Part shown: positions 30,805-41,949 of the stretch, in pieces | How the letters are laid out: each line of letters begins with the position of its first letter | Position numbering within the stretch: the first letter of the stretch is position 1 | Source: Marsupella aquatica | Taxonomy: Eukaryota; Marchantiophyta | Direction: 5' to 3' | DNA: 64,000 bases | Assembly (NCBI GenBank): GCA_973895155.1 | Contig: OZ316899.1 | Location: 6,510,001 to 6,574,000 of the forward strand | Made by a program: the position numbers and the translations under genes | The notes under the pieces: generated by a model | Database searches by the model: none | Seen by the model: the letters and a program-made list of their open reading frames with translations, nothing else | What the model was told of the DNA's origin: nothing

Positions 30805-33800
30805 CTAATGTGTAATGCTATCACATTGTTTCCTATCCACTGCCATGATATACAATCCAAGTTGCTTTGGTGGCAACCTAAATAGATCATGCAGATCAGA
30901 AACAAGGATTTGATGTGCTATTCGAATCTCCTCATACCGTCTACATGCTATGAACACATGATATTCATTCTCAATGCTGCCACTATCACAGAGTCTACAC
31001 ACCCTATCCTGCCTCCTAATTCCCTTCCATCTACCCTCCTCTATCTCCAAGTGATGTGAGCTGAGTCTATATCTAGCAATCACTTGTCTCAACCTCATAG
31101 AAATGGGAGCTCTAAGATACTCTTGTTCTTCATACAACATCATGGGGTTTACATCCCTCATAAAATACTGTAATCTAGGGCTAGGATCACTCCAAAGTTT
31201 TCTAATAGCTTTATCACGCAAGAGTGACCAAAGCTTCTTTGGTTGAGTATGCCATTCATGCTCAGATAAGTCCCATGATTGGGCCCAGCTACATACATCA
31301 GCATACCAACCAAAAGCTCTAGATATGTGAAAGGCTTGCGTAGGTAGCCTAGAATCATTCAATGCCTCCACTCTCCTAGCATATTGAAGAGTGTGATAGA
31401 GAGCTTCAACCTCCAATGGTAGAAGACCTACCTCAGCCAATAACAAGGGGTATGGGGTTTGGGTTTTCACTCCAAGCTCCATCTCCAAGAAAAGCTTTTG
31501 GATGGCCTCTACCTTTTTCCAACAAGATTGAGAAGTAGAAGGGCCCCATACTTGCACCCCATAAAGAATAACAGGCCTTACCAAGGAATTGAAGAGTTGT
31601 TTCTTCAACTTCCAAGCAGAAAGGCTTGCTCCCTTGCACTTCTGAACCATGCTGTAGAAGGCCTTGTAACCATGAGCCACCCTATGCGTCACACATGTAG
31701 CCCAACTCATGCTTCGAGAAAACTCCACCCCAAGATACTTGTAAGAGGTCACCATCTCCACCTTTTCACCTGCAAAATAGAGAGAAAGCTCTTGCTTTGT
31801 ACCAAGTACAAGGCACTTGGTCTTCCTCATGTTGACCTGCATGTCTGATTGTTTGCAAAAATGCTCTAGGGCTAGAAGATGTTGTTGCAAATCAGATTGG
31901 GAGTGAGCTAGAAGCACCACATCATCTGCAAATATAAGAAGTTGGATGGCCAGTGTTCCCAACTGAGAACCTACGCCTCCCATCTCCTCTAGCAAATCAT
32001 GTAGTTGGTCAATGAAGATCCCAAAGAGCGTTGGAGATAGTGGGCAGCCTTGGATCACACCAAGTGTGCTAGGAACCTCCTCATAGCTACTACAAGAGAA
32101 TCTAATCATTACCTTTTGATACAATTGTGCAATAGAGCCTATTCTCATCTCAAGAGGAACTTCGAGACTAATCAACTGCTCCCAAAGCTTGTGTCTACAA
32201 ACCCTATCAAATGCTTTGGAGAAGTCTACAAACAAGCAAAATAGAGGTAGCTTGAGTCTTTTAGCCCTCTCCTCTAACACTCTAAGGCAAAGCATGTGAT
32301 CTAGAGTACTAAAACCTGCCCTAAAACCAGCTTGTGATGATGCTCTTTTCATGTGTTTTTCAACCCAAGAACTAAGTCTAGCTTCTAGTAGTCCTCCTAA
32401 AACTTTAGCAAAGATACTAGCTATCATGATAGTCCTATAGTTGCTCACCTCATTCTTAGAGCCTCCCTTGTGAATAGGTACCAATCTCCTTGTACTCCAA
32501 TCTGGAGGTAAGCCACCTTGGACCACTTGATTCAAACATGCAGTGAGTGCTGATACCAAAAAAGATCCACCCCATTGTAGGAGCTCCACTATGAACCCTT
32601 GCAAATCTGCAGCCTTGCCCTTTTGCATTCTAGATAGTTGAGTTTGCACCTCTATATCTGAGAATTGAATAGCTTCCCCAATCTCCAAAGGCATGGAAGT
32701 AGCTTCGGGATAGAAGTAGAGAGACTTCACATAGCTTACCAATGTTTGTTGTTCCAAGCAAATATCTTCTTTTTTCACCTGAAATCTCTTCCAAAAGCCT
32801 TTAGGATTCTCTTGAAGTTCTTGGGAAAGCACTTGTTGATGTTGCCTCATGAAGCATCTCTTCTTGTGCTTCACAAAGTTACTATACATTCTCAATGCAA
32901 GTAACTTTACATCTTCAGCTTGTGCCATGCCCCTCCTTCTAGCTTCTACACACTCTGCATCAAACCATGCTTTCATGGTTTGGTTTGTGGACAATGATCT
33001 TTTAGAGAATACAGTAGTAGCTGCTTTTGCTATCAGTTGTGATAGTTCCAACGCATTGGAATGTGTTGGTAGTAGGGCCTCAATCTCCCCTCTAAATACA
33101 TCAGCCTTATCATGATCCATAAAGAGTTTAGAAATATGTCTTTTCCTTGTTATCCCCTCTCTAAAACTTGTGGCCAAATCTAGATGAAATAACAAGGGTA
33201 GATGTGAAAACTCTGGTTGTTGATCAAGTATTCTAAAATCAATCACTCTACTAGCTGAAGATGGTGATGCTAGGAGATAATCAATGGTGCTACATCCTTG
33301 GCTTGATCTAAATGTATAACTTGATGAATGAGGAAATCTTTCAAGCCCATTCAATATTCTCAGATTACAAGAAGCTCCTAATTGTAGAAAATGGGGTGTC
33401 ATATCATTTACCCTAGTATTTATAGCTTTTCTCAACCAAGATGAGTCTTCATTACATGATATCCAAGGCAATGCCCCCAAATCTCCACTATCAATGAATT
33501 GTTGGTGAGACACTCTAGCATTAAAGTCTCCCACTATCCATGTCTCTCCTAGTACTGGTACATCATGTATAACTTGAATCAAGTTATGGAATGGATATTG
33601 TGCATTAGCAGTTCCCATCTTGTACACATTCATGCTAAGTGGGGCAAAATAGGTGGCAATTAGAAATGATGGAATACCTCTAGTATGTAGTCTCACCACC
33701 ATGAATTGCTTGCTTGGATCTTCATGCTCAATAGATGTCATGTGTTGAAGATGATTCTTGGTGTAGACTGCAATACCTCCGAACCCTCTTCCCCTTGTGG

Positions 33801-33969
33801 TGTTCTTTTTATTGAAGAGAGATCCAATGCAAGTAAAATCCTTGATGCTAGGTAGATCATTCTCCTCATACTGCCAAGTCTCCAGGAAGAGCAGGATGTC
33901 AGCATTCTCAAACAAGGGTTCTCCTCCTATTGCTGATTCTATGGAAAGTCCTGAAATATTCCATGCCAT
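30805..33969 (-). CDS. LINE-A ORF2: endonuclease and reverse transcriptase, intact
   Basis: The frame is open for 1057 codons; the first ATG (MAWNISGL) is at 33969. The N-terminal APE-like endonuclease (about residues 1-230) shows WNISGL, LLFLETW, GRGFGGIAVY, WIVGDFNARV and STIDYLLA. The reverse transcriptase (about 450-750) shows VPIHKGGSKNEVSNYRTI, QAGFRAGFSTLDH, FVDFSKAFDRV, VIQGCPLSPTLF and the catalytic FADDVVLLA. A C-terminal CCHC motif (CRLCD, then HVFIAC) is at about 1000. Role: nicking of target DNA and target-primed reverse transcription. All key residues I can judge are present. It follows ORF1 in the same frame after one TGA. Confidence 0.93.
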   Translation of the reverse strand: MAWNISGLSIESAIGGEPLFENADILLFLETWQYEENDLPSIKDFTCIGSLFNKKNTTRGRGFGGIAVYTKNHLQHMTSIEHEDPSKQFMVVRLHTRGIPSFLIATYFAPLSMNVYKMGTANAQYPFHNLIQVIHDVPVLGETWIVGDFNARVSHQQFIDSGDLGALPWISCNEDSSWLRKAINTRVNDMTPHFLQLGASCNLRILNGLERFPHSSSYTFRSSQGCSTIDYLLASPSSASRVIDFRILDQQPEFSHLPLLFHLDLATSFREGITRKRHISKLFMDHDKADVFRGEIEALLPTHSNALELSQLIAKAATTVFSKRSLSTNQTMKAWFDAECVEARRRGMAQAEDVKLLALRMYSNFVKHKKRCFMRQHQQVLSQELQENPKGFWKRFQVKKEDICLEQQTLVSYVKSLYFYPEATSMPLEIGEAIQFSDIEVQTQLSRMQKGKAADLQGFIVELLQWGGSFLVSALTACLNQVVQGGLPPDWSTRRLVPIHKGGSKNEVSNYRTIMIASIFAKVLGGLLEARLSSWVEKHMKRASSQAGFRAGFSTLDHMLCLRVLEERAKRLKLPLFCLFVDFSKAFDRVCRHKLWEQLISLEVPLEMRIGSIAQLYQKVMIRFSCSSYEEVPSTLGVIQGCPLSPTLFGIFIDQLHDLLEEMGGVGSQLGTLAIQLLIFADDVVLLAHSQSDLQQHLLALEHFCKQSDMQVNMRKTKCLVLGTKQELSLYFAGEKVEMVTSYKYLGVEFSRSMSWATCVTHRVAHGYKAFYSMVQKCKGASLSAWKLKKQLFNSLVRPVILYGVQVWGPSTSQSCWKKVEAIQKLFLEMELGVKTQTPYPLLLAEVGLLPLEVEALYHTLQYARRVEALNDSRLPTQAFHISRAFGWYADVCSWAQSWDLSEHEWHTQPKKLWSLLRDKAIRKLWSDPSPRLQYFMRDVNPMMLYEEQEYLRAPISMRLRQVIARYRLSSHHLEIEEGRWKGIRRQDRVCRLCDSGSIENEYHVFIACRRYEEIRIAHQILVSDLHDLFRLPPKQLGLYIMAVDRKQCDSITH

Positions 33970-33990
33970 GACTCTCAAGGTCCCAACCCA

Positions 33991-34728
33991 TCATTTAGAG
34001 GCATCTCTCTTCCTTTGGGTCACAAAAGCTTGCCCATTGCGCAGATATGCTACCAATCCTTGATCCTTGGCTGCCCTCACCTTGTCAAGCTCAATCTTCC
34101 TTGCTTGCACTTGGGTGGGAGTCAGATCATCATCCAACCAAATCCTTTGACCCTTGAGCATGCTCCTATTAACCATCACTCTAACTTTCTCAGATTCCAT
34201 GCCAAACTTGACCAAGATTGGATGTGGAAGATCACCCTTCTTTTGTCCAATCCTGTATGTCTGCAAAATGGTAGGTTCATGCACTTTCAAGTGAGATTGG
34301 AAGAAGGAAGTGACTACCTCTTTGGTGTTCTCCTTTTCCACCTCCACCACCCTTGATATCTTGCAATTATTCACTCTTGCATGTTGGTTCTTCTGTTCCT
34401 CCTCCAGTAATCTTCTCTCCTCTTCCTTGGTTTGGATAAACTCCATGTGTGATTGTTTGGCTGCTTCAACATATGTCTTTAGCTTCTCCTCCATCAAGTC
34501 CACGGTGTTGTTCTCTTTTAACCTCTCACTCATCCCAACTGTATGTTCAGCAATCACCCTAGTGACCTTGATAGAGCCACCCAACTCAATCCTCAACTCA
34601 TGGATCTCTTTCCTTTGCTCCTCCACTACTCTCACAAGAGTAGCCAATTGGGCTTTTTGGTCAGCCATCTCCTTTGTAAGCCCTTTCAACAAGGACATCA
34701 CATCCTCCAAACCCACTTGGTCCCCCAT
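33991..34728 (-). CDS. LINE-A ORF1: coiled-coil RNA-binding protein
   Basis: 245 codons from ATG GGG GAC CAA at 34728. The N-terminal half is a long coiled coil (LKGLTKEMADQKAQLATLV, then QKEEERRLLEEEQKNQHA). The C-terminal half (NCKISRVVEVEKENTKEVV, HPILVKFGMESEKVRVMVNR, WLDDDLTPTQVQARK) has the layout of the RRM-plus-C-terminal domain of L1 ORF1 proteins. Role: nucleic acid chaperone that packages LINE RNA. Its stop TGA at 33991-33993 is the only stop before ORF2, which lies in the same frame. Confidence 0.85.
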   Translation of the reverse strand: MGDQVGLEDVMSLLKGLTKEMADQKAQLATLVRVVEEQRKEIHELRIELGGSIKVTRVIAEHTVGMSERLKENNTVDLMEEKLKTYVEAAKQSHMEFIQTKEEERRLLEEEQKNQHARVNNCKISRVVEVEKENTKEVVTSFFQSHLKVHEPTILQTYRIGQKKGDLPHPILVKFGMESEKVRVMVNRSMLKGQRIWLDDDLTPTQVQARKIELDKVRAAKDQGLVAYLRNGQAFVTQRKRDASK

Positions 34729-35098
34729 GAGGTCCTCCTTTCCAGTTCCAAAGCAATCTCCAAAGATGTGTATACTGGTGCAAGCTCTAATTTCTCCAAG
34801 CCCTAATTTGTCAAATCCCTAATGTTTTAAATCGGACCAAGAGCAAAGACAAACTCTAGCTATTTTGTGAAGGATCAACACTTCTCACAACATCTATAAT
34901 CAAATTTTCTAGAAGCTTGGGAGCATGAATCTAGCACAACTTAACCATAAAGCTCCCAAGAAACTCAAATCCCTAAAATTATGAACTTTTAGTTTCAAAT
35001 CCCTAAAAAATCTGCAATGGTGGCTTCACAAAAACAGTAAATAGCTCACAAGTAGTGTCAAGCTTTGGAGCTATTTTCAAATAGGAAGATAGTAGACC

Positions 35099-36253
35099 TC
35101 AAGGCGCTCCTAATGAGCCCAAGAATGTCCCTAGAGTTGTCTCACAGCCCGAGCAATCAATGGGCCTCTTTTCTACTTGCTTCAATGCTGCTATGATGTT
35201 TGCAGGAGGTTTTTGAAGTCTTGCTGCTTGAGCTGCCCACTGTCGAAGGTTCAGTTGGAGGGGGGCCATGTCAATATCCTCCCCGGCAGCTCGCTTTTCT
35301 TCTGCAATCCTGATTTTGTTGTCCCAATGTCGTCTCTTTAGCCAGGCTCGAACAGAGAGCTCCTCCTCAAGCCAAGCTGTCCATGCATCCTGGGGAATCA
35401 CATCTCAACACTGGTGCTCCCTGCCCACCTCTGCATCTATTGGCAAATCAGTAAGGTAATCCCTCATCGTCTCCCGCACATGATTCCTTGCATCTAAAAC
35501 AGAGGCTGAAATTTGACTGTTTAGAAATCTGTCTTCAAGGTGGGCTCCGTTCTTGAATCTTTCTTTGATCTGCTCCCAAACCTTGGTCCTCTCCTCCTCT
35601 CTTTTCTTACCCCAGTAGTCTAGTGGCCCAAAATTTGCCCTCACAACCTGCAAGAATTGGCTGCGGAACAAATTGTAGCTCCTAGGCATTGGAGCCCCAC
35701 CTGAATTGATAGCCAACTCAGGTTGCAGAGCCCTCTCAGCCTCCCTTCGCCTTTGCTCCTCAACTCGCAGCCTCTTTGCCTCCCTAGCTTCTCTTCGAAG
35801 CTTTTTCTCCCTTTTCCGAGGAGAGAGAGCCTCCTCACCATTTGCCCTAGCCCTCTCCGCCTCCTTTCTCTTCTTCCTCGCCTCTTTCTCTGCTGCGAGG
35901 CCTGCTGCAGCAGCCTTCTCTGCCTCACCTTTTGAGGCATCAAGCAAAACCTGAAGCACCGGGACTACTCTTGCTGCATCCTCCACTGAAAGCCCTGCCT
36001 TGGCCACAAACAACTCCCTCATTATCTCCTCATATGGCCGGGATGGCCCAGCCCCGTCTCCCCCATCACCCGATCCTCCTTCCCCCACCATCTCTCCTCC
36101 TTCCCGAGCTCCTCCCCTCTCGGCCTTAGAAAATTTTCTGAAATGACTGATGTGCAAAGGAAGCCCCGTAGTGTACGCCTTCGCAAGCGCATCGGGATTT
36201 ACGGATTTCAAATTTTGAATCAAGTCCGATTGTTTCTGCTTCGGAACATCCAT
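35099..36253 (-). pseudogene. TNPA-like gene of CACTA-2, one stop and truncated 3' end
   Basis: From ATG GAT GTT CCG at 36253 the frame is open to a TGA at 35405, then continues in the same frame to 35099. The protein has a Gly/Glu-rich linker, a long charged coiled coil (KKRKEAERARANG, then KLRREAREAKRLRVEEQRR), and the block RANFGPLDYWGKKREEERT, then IKERFKNGAHLEDRFLNSQI, which matches the CACTA-1 protein (IKDSFRNGAEIDEQWL). The last part (QLNLRQWAAQAARLQKPPAN) matches the end of exon 1 of the CACTA-1 gene. The exons for the acidic tail are missing because LINE-A abuts. Expected role: binding of subterminal repeats. Confidence 0.7.
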
Positions 36254-37097
36254 AGCGTATAGTATTGAATGTCAAATCGGACCTTCCGATGCGTGTTGCA
36301 TCGGACCTCTCCTCCGGCTTGTTATTCCTCGCTTTTATGAAGTGTGATACGTTGGAAACGGTATCGGACCCCTCGTGTAATGTTATCAGATAGGGGGTTA
36401 AGTAGGGCTTATGTAGGGGTCATGTAGGTGTATGTGGGAAGGACCGGTTGTATTAACATTTAATCGTCATGTATGTTTGAATCAGGTTTTATAGGGCCAT
36501 ACATGTAGACACATACCGTAGGAGGTTGGCAACGGTGTCGTGGATGTGATATATCGACCTTCTTGCAATTTTGGGGTTTGTACCTGAATCCAGATTTTTT
36601 TGTGATATACTTTGGTTATCCATGTTCAATTTGCTAATATTTGTCTTTGGGTTTGATGTGCAGTACCTTGGTTTTGAAGGGGTGGTTAGGTTTTTGTAGG
36701 GTGTTAGCTAGGTAGGTTATTTTGCAATGCACTATGCACAGTGTGAGACCGCGCATCCAAAAGGTATGATGCCCCATCCATTTATTCCTTGATCCTTTAG
36801 GCTATTTCAGGTTTGGCATGCAAGTTTTTATCATATGTGCTTGAGCTTGTTTTCGGCAATTGTAGATCATGCATGCTCATTATGAAAATGTCCACCTTGT
36901 AGAGATTTTGGATATCCCCACACTTTGTGTGTAGAGAATACGGCCTAGTAGGCACGGCAGAGCGCGGGTATCATTGAGGTATAGCAAGTGTTGTATATAT
37001 GTCTCTCATTCAATTGTTTTTCTAGACATAAATATTTGTCTTGCTGGTTTTTTTCTTTCATCCAACATATTGTCATGGTTGTATGATATATATGCAG
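36254..37097. promoter_or_regulatory. Divergent intergenic region of CACTA-2
   Basis: About 840 bp separate the TNPA-like start (minus) from the SET gene start (plus). Near the TNPA-like start, 36270-36370 contains ATCGGAC motifs of the same kind as at the right terminus. The rest is AT-rich, contains no ORF of note and may include a 5' UTR intron, since TATATGCAG directly precedes the SET gene ATG. Promoter function is inferred from gene orientation. Confidence 0.45.
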
Positions 37098-38391
37098 ATG
37101 TCTGCTTCCGATAGTTCCACGTCGGATTCAGACTCAAACACGAGCTCGTCTGAGGAGGAGGTTCCTCCACCCCCTCCTCCAGACCAACCTTGTGCTCGGC
37201 CACTAGGGTCCATACCTTGTTGGTGTGTGAGATGTAAGGGACTTGTGGTTCGACATGCCTGGGAGACTTGTGAGCACATCAAGAACTATGGTCGCCACAA
37301 GGGTGATACACCAGGGTATTTGCCTAGCCAGGTAATAAATACGTCCCTCCTTCATTCCATGAAATTCCAATAATTAGTCCACAAATGCTAAATTACTTTA
37401 CATCTAAACAACAATTCATGTATTGATTTGTGTCAAATCATTGTTCGTTGAAATAGGTGCCTCGTAGACCCCCACCTCCTCTGGTTGATAATGCTATGTG
37501 GTTGGAAGGGTTTCTAGCAAGGGCTAGTGAGTTGCTTGCATCTGCCCTTGCCCATCCACCTCTTAGTCCCCCTGCTCCTATCCCCACACATGCGCATGTA
37601 GACGAGGATGCACCGGTCTCTCGACCCGAGGAAATGGATACTAGGGTCCTACGTACACGTTCACGGTCTCGCAGACGTAGACGACAATATGAACCAGTGG
37701 AGCAGGTAGAGAATCGGGAGGAGGCGTTACATAGTGATCGACCACCCGGAAATGGAGATTATATTTGTGTTGAGGGCCGGTTTGGACTATCTTATCTCAT
37801 TGGTAGGGCTGCTGATGTTTGGAAGGACTTTTCTCCTAGTCTCTTCAAATTTCCAGATTTCATTCATACTGATGAACCAGTTGACATATGGGGTCGGCCT
37901 TGGATAGTGAAGGCATCCTCTATTGGTGCTGATATAGGATATGGTCTATATGCTTTGGAGGACATTGTGGTCCCTCCAAAGCCATGGAGACGTGGAGAGC
38001 ACCTTTTCCCTTACATTGGGGCTGTATATAATGCAAAGAGTTGGAAGACTTTGTTGCGTCAGCACCCAAGCTGGGGGTGTACGCCTTGAGGATGGACTTA
38101 GACCCAGATGAGGTTTTGACTAGGCCGTGGCATTGTAGGATGATTGATGGTGACCCTATTCAGAATGGTAATTTAGCAGGGTACATCAATAGTACAACGG
38201 GTAGAGGTAGAGATTTTGAGGCTAATGTAGAGTGGATCCAAATTTTTGGCCCTCCTAGAGATCCGTATTTTGTGAAACATATGGATGACCATATCATGAC
38301 AGTAGCCATTAGGACTATTAGAGCTGGTGAGGAGATATTGTGTGAGTATGAGTGGGACGCCCCAAAATTGTCCCTACGTTGCCATCCATGA
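37098..38391 (+). pseudogene. Zinc-finger plus SET-domain protein carried by CACTA-2
   Basis: Exon 1 (37098-37331, 234 bp) encodes SASDSSTSDS, a Pro run and a Cys/His motif (CWCVRCKGL, then CEHIKNYGRH). The intron 37332-37456 has GT and AG ends in phase 0. Exon 2 begins VPRRPPPPLVDN, has an Arg-rich stretch (RSRSRRRRR, possible nuclear signal), then the SET-like domain: GYGLYALEDI, LFPYIGAVYN, MIDGDPIQNGNLAGYINST, VAIRTIRAGEEILCEYEW. The blocks follow SET order, with INST in place of the usual NHS. One frameshift sits in a G run at about 38078-38082 (HPSWG to VYALRMD). Apart from this single base the gene is open. The Cys/His motif resembles the transposase-associated zinc segment found at the N-terminus of other TNP2 proteins. 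Confidence 0.82.
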
Positions 38392-38452
38392 TAGTATGTT
38401 GGACTTACATGCATGTAAATCTTACATTGAATTAATGAGATTCATGATGATT

Positions 38453-38471
38453 TATATATATATATATATAT
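38453..38471. repeat. TA microsatellite
   Basis: An uninterrupted TA run of about nine units lies between the SET gene and TNP2 of CACTA-2. It is in the short non-coding stretch 38392-38567, which otherwise shows only AT-rich sequence. Confidence 0.85.
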
Positions 38472-38567
38472 TGATGATTGTAATGAGATTAATGTTAATG
38501 AGATTGCATTGATGTTGTATGATAGAATCAATATGTACAATCTGATATTGGGATCATATCACGAGCT

Positions 38568-41500
38568 ATGCGACAACACATTGTTGAGGCCATGGTGGCC
38601 AACCATGGGCATGATGGAGGGATGCAGGAGGATGATGTACAACATGAGGGTGATAATCCTACTCAAGCACATCTGGATGAGGAGAGGGCCATGGATGAGC
38701 TCATGGACCAATTTTATGATGATGATGTTGATATTGGTATGGAGGATATGGGTACAACTGATGACAACACCACTCATCCAGGACCTTCTAGGGGGGGACA
38801 GAACAAGGATTGGGAGGAGGCTCAATGTCATGCTCATACTCGCATATTTGAGGGTAGCACCTTATCTCGGCTCTCCGCAATAATGTTGTTGCTGAATGTG
38901 CAGCAAAGACATGGGGCCAGCAACCTACTTTTGGATGATGTTTTTTGTACCTTGCATGATTGTATTTTGCCACCAAGCAATACCATGCCAGCCTCTTGGA
39001 AGGAGGCAAAACAAGTGTTGAAGTCCATTGGCCTCAAGTATGTAGTGATACATGCATGTGTGAATGATTGCATTCTTTTTAGGGGGGAGCATGAGAATGC
39101 AACTACATGTCCTAAGTGTGAGAAGCCGCGCTACCATGATGACATGTTGACAGGGAAGGTGCCTCAAAAGGTTATGCGATACTTTCCTCTCATCCCCCGA
39201 TTGCGACATCAGTACCGTTGTGCAGAGTTAGCTGAGTACATGGTATGGCACTCAAAGAATCGTTCTGATATGGCTACAAACTCTAGTGCCATGCGGATGA
39301 TGGTTGACTCTCCTGCCAATCGATTTGTTGAGGGCAGATGGGGGGAGCTCAGCACTGAACCACGACATGTTCAACTTGGCTTGGCAGCTGATGGTATCAG
39401 CCCTTTTGCATTGGCGGGTAAAGCAAAACCATATTCAGTATGGCCAGTAGTTTTGACTAACTACAATATCCCTCCATGGATGGCCATGAAGAAAGGTCAT
39501 TTACTGCTCTCCATGATCATCCCGGGTCCTAAGCAAGTAAAAAAGATTGCATCTACTTGCAACCATTGATTGATGAGCTTTTGCAACTGTGGAGAGGAGT
39601 GGATTGTTATGACGGATGTCGCAATACAAGAGGTGTACCTCGTGCGTTTACCCTCAAGGCCATCCTTATGTGGACCATGCATGACCTACCAGGTATGACC
39701 TGATAAACCTTAGCTTATTTCCTTGATGTACTACCTTAAATTTAGTGTGCATTAACCTTATTTCATAATTGGCTGGTTGTATATGGGCTTGGTACAGGGT
39801 TTGGGTATATCTCTGGATTGCAAACATCAGGCTATCGAGCTTGCCCTTCATGCGGACTGGATTTGGAGGGAGTGGCAAGACGCAAGTCAAGTACTTTGCG
39901 TAAGATAGTTTACATTGGTCATACCAAATATCTTCCAGCAGACCATCCTTGGAGGAGTGATCATTTCTTGTATGACACTGATGAGGGCCAACCTGATACT
40001 CGTCCTCAACCTCAGCAAAAGGATCCAACATATTGGAGAGAGGTATGGGAGAGAGTTCAAGACCCTGATGATCCATTACAGTTTCTCCGATGTGGCATGA
40101 CTCGTTTATCTGCATTGTCACAGTTGCCATATTGGTCAGAGATGCCCATTAATCACTTGTTGGATGCGACGCATATTGAGGGAAATGTGGGAGATCATTG
40201 ATTTGTCATCTATATGGGGAGAAGAACCACAACTGGAGAGAAATTTGTGAGGAGATGGGGATGCATGGTCTTTTGGGTTTTTGGCCATCTTTGGACCCCC
40301 CTGGTGATCCCCCTAGCATCCATCCTCCTTGGGTTTTGACCAGGGCAGAGCGCATAGAGTTTCGCAGACGGATTGGGTCAATGAGGTTTCCCACAGGTTA
40401 TGGTGCCAATCTTTGTAAGGCATTTGGGGGGGATGATTCTCCAAAATGGCCATCGTACCTGAAAACACATGATTATCATCGGTTACTAGAACATGTCATT
40501 CCAGTTGCGATTATTGGATTGGGTAGTGAGGAACTTCGTGATGCTCTTTGGTCATTGGGCAAGTTTTTGAGATGGGTATGTCAGAAGGAGGTACCAGAGG
40601 ATGACATTGCTGCGATGGAGATATTTGGAGTAGAGGTTGTTTGCAAGTTGGAGAAGGCACTTCCACCCTCATTCTTTGATGGTCAGGTTCATTTCCTCAT
40701 ACATTTAGTGCGTGAGGTAGCAATTGCAGGCCTGGTACATTGTCGATGGATGTATTGGGTAGAGCGTTACATGGGGGTGATGAAGTCATATGTCTCTAAT
40801 CGGGCTAGGGTGGAAGGTAGCATTGCAGAGCGTCATCTTGGAGCAGAGAGTATGTTTTATTGTACAAACATAGTTGCCACACTAGATCCAAGGGAACCTA
40901 GGGGATGGATAGATGAGGCGGCACGAGAGGCAGACTATGAGGATGATAGACTCACTGGGGCATCAGGAGAGCGTGGCTTAGGCTCAGCAGAGCGATTGCA
41001 ACTTACAACATTTATGTTGTATAACTCACCAGAAGTTGTAGGGGAGTGGACAACATTTTATGAGGAGGAGAAGCAAAATAGTCGACGGCCACGATTGTTT
41101 CCCAAGTTTCACCCATACATGAAATCAAAGTTGTTAGAAGTGGATGCCTTGGTGGGTACCGAAGACAGTATATTACATTACCCACAAGTGACTGATAAGC
41201 TTTGTACCTTGGTTCATGGTCCACTGCTTAAAGTCACGACTCGGACGGCATGTGGTCAAAGGGGAGACATTTCCGTGTGGAACGACTTGATGAGAAGAGA
41301 GCAGCTACACAAGATTGTGGGGTGATGGGTTGGTTCACCCAGGATTCCCAGAGTAGCGCGTCGGACATGAACCCCATTCGCTCCACCATGGCCCATTATG
41401 GGAAGATTGATAAGATCCTGACAGTGAAGTACCATGCACATACTACTTTGGAGGAGGTGGTATTTAAGTGCAAATGGTTCAAGATGAATCTTGTAGGCAA

Positions 41501-41678
41501 CAATCGAACATGTGAAGATGATGCGTGCGGATTTACCCGTTTGAAGACATCTGCAAATAGTGTCATTAGTTCCAATTGGAGGTCCTCAGATCCCTTTGCC
41601 TTCCCACATCACCTTGAGCAGTGCTTTTACCTACCCTATCCAGATCCATTGGTCCATTGTCATGCCTTATATCCCTAG
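38568..41678 (+). pseudogene. TNP2-type CACTA transposase of CACTA-2, lightly damaged
   Basis: Piece 1 (38568-39569) has an acidic start, LSRLSAIML, VIHACVNDCILFRGE, CPKCEKPRYHDD and VQLGLAADGISPFALAG, with the conserved Asp of the TNP2 core. After a frameshift it continues to a donor at about 39692. The intron ends in TTGGTACAG, and the next exon (about 39798) begins GFGYISGLQTSGYRACPSCG. A frameshift at about 40190 leads to the open stretch 40198-41325 (MRFPTGYGANLCKAFGG, MYWVERYMGVMKSYVSNRA). The DUF4216-like tail is in 41250-41678 (HYGKIDKILTVKYH, FKCKWFKMN). Role: catalytic transposase. Three or so single-base lesions suggest recent loss. The protein is clearly homologous to that of CACTA-1. 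Confidence 0.88.
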
Positions 41679-41949
41679 ATCACGGTCTATATAGTCCAAG
41701 AGAGACCCAATGTCATTGTAGTGGAAGACAATGACATCCCCGACCCTCCACAAGTGAGTTAGTATATTTTGTATGTAGGCCCCCCCCAACCACACCACCT
41801 TCATGTTTTTTTTAACTGGCAATATAAAAGTTGGCATCATTACTTCTTTAATTGTCATGGTATGCACATGCCCAAAATCTCTTGGTTATATATAGAAGTG
41901 TCCTTACCTTATATACCCTTCCTAAGAACCCCCTGCCTTATGTCCCATT

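Larger units (their letters stand above)
30647..35098 (-). mobile_element. LINE-A, L1-like non-LTR retrotransposon with both ORFs open
   Basis: The element runs right to left: presumed 5' UTR (about 35098-34729), ORF1 (34728-33991), ORF2 (33969-30805) and a 3' UTR ending in GGAGCTTAGAA followed by a short TTTGAC repeat tail near 30651-30671. It has no long poly(A). It lies between the end of CACTA-3 and the TNPA-like gene of CACTA-2, and cuts the latter. Both ORFs lack stops or frameshifts, so this copy is young or under recent constraint. The 5' boundary is set only by where the CACTA-2 coding sequence stops. Confidence 0.85.

Noticed and set aside
31158-33115. Plus-strand ORFs of 60-129 codons opposite LINE-A ORF2
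   Set aside because: Shadows of the 1057-codon frame on the other strand, which has clear endonuclease and reverse transcriptase motifs.
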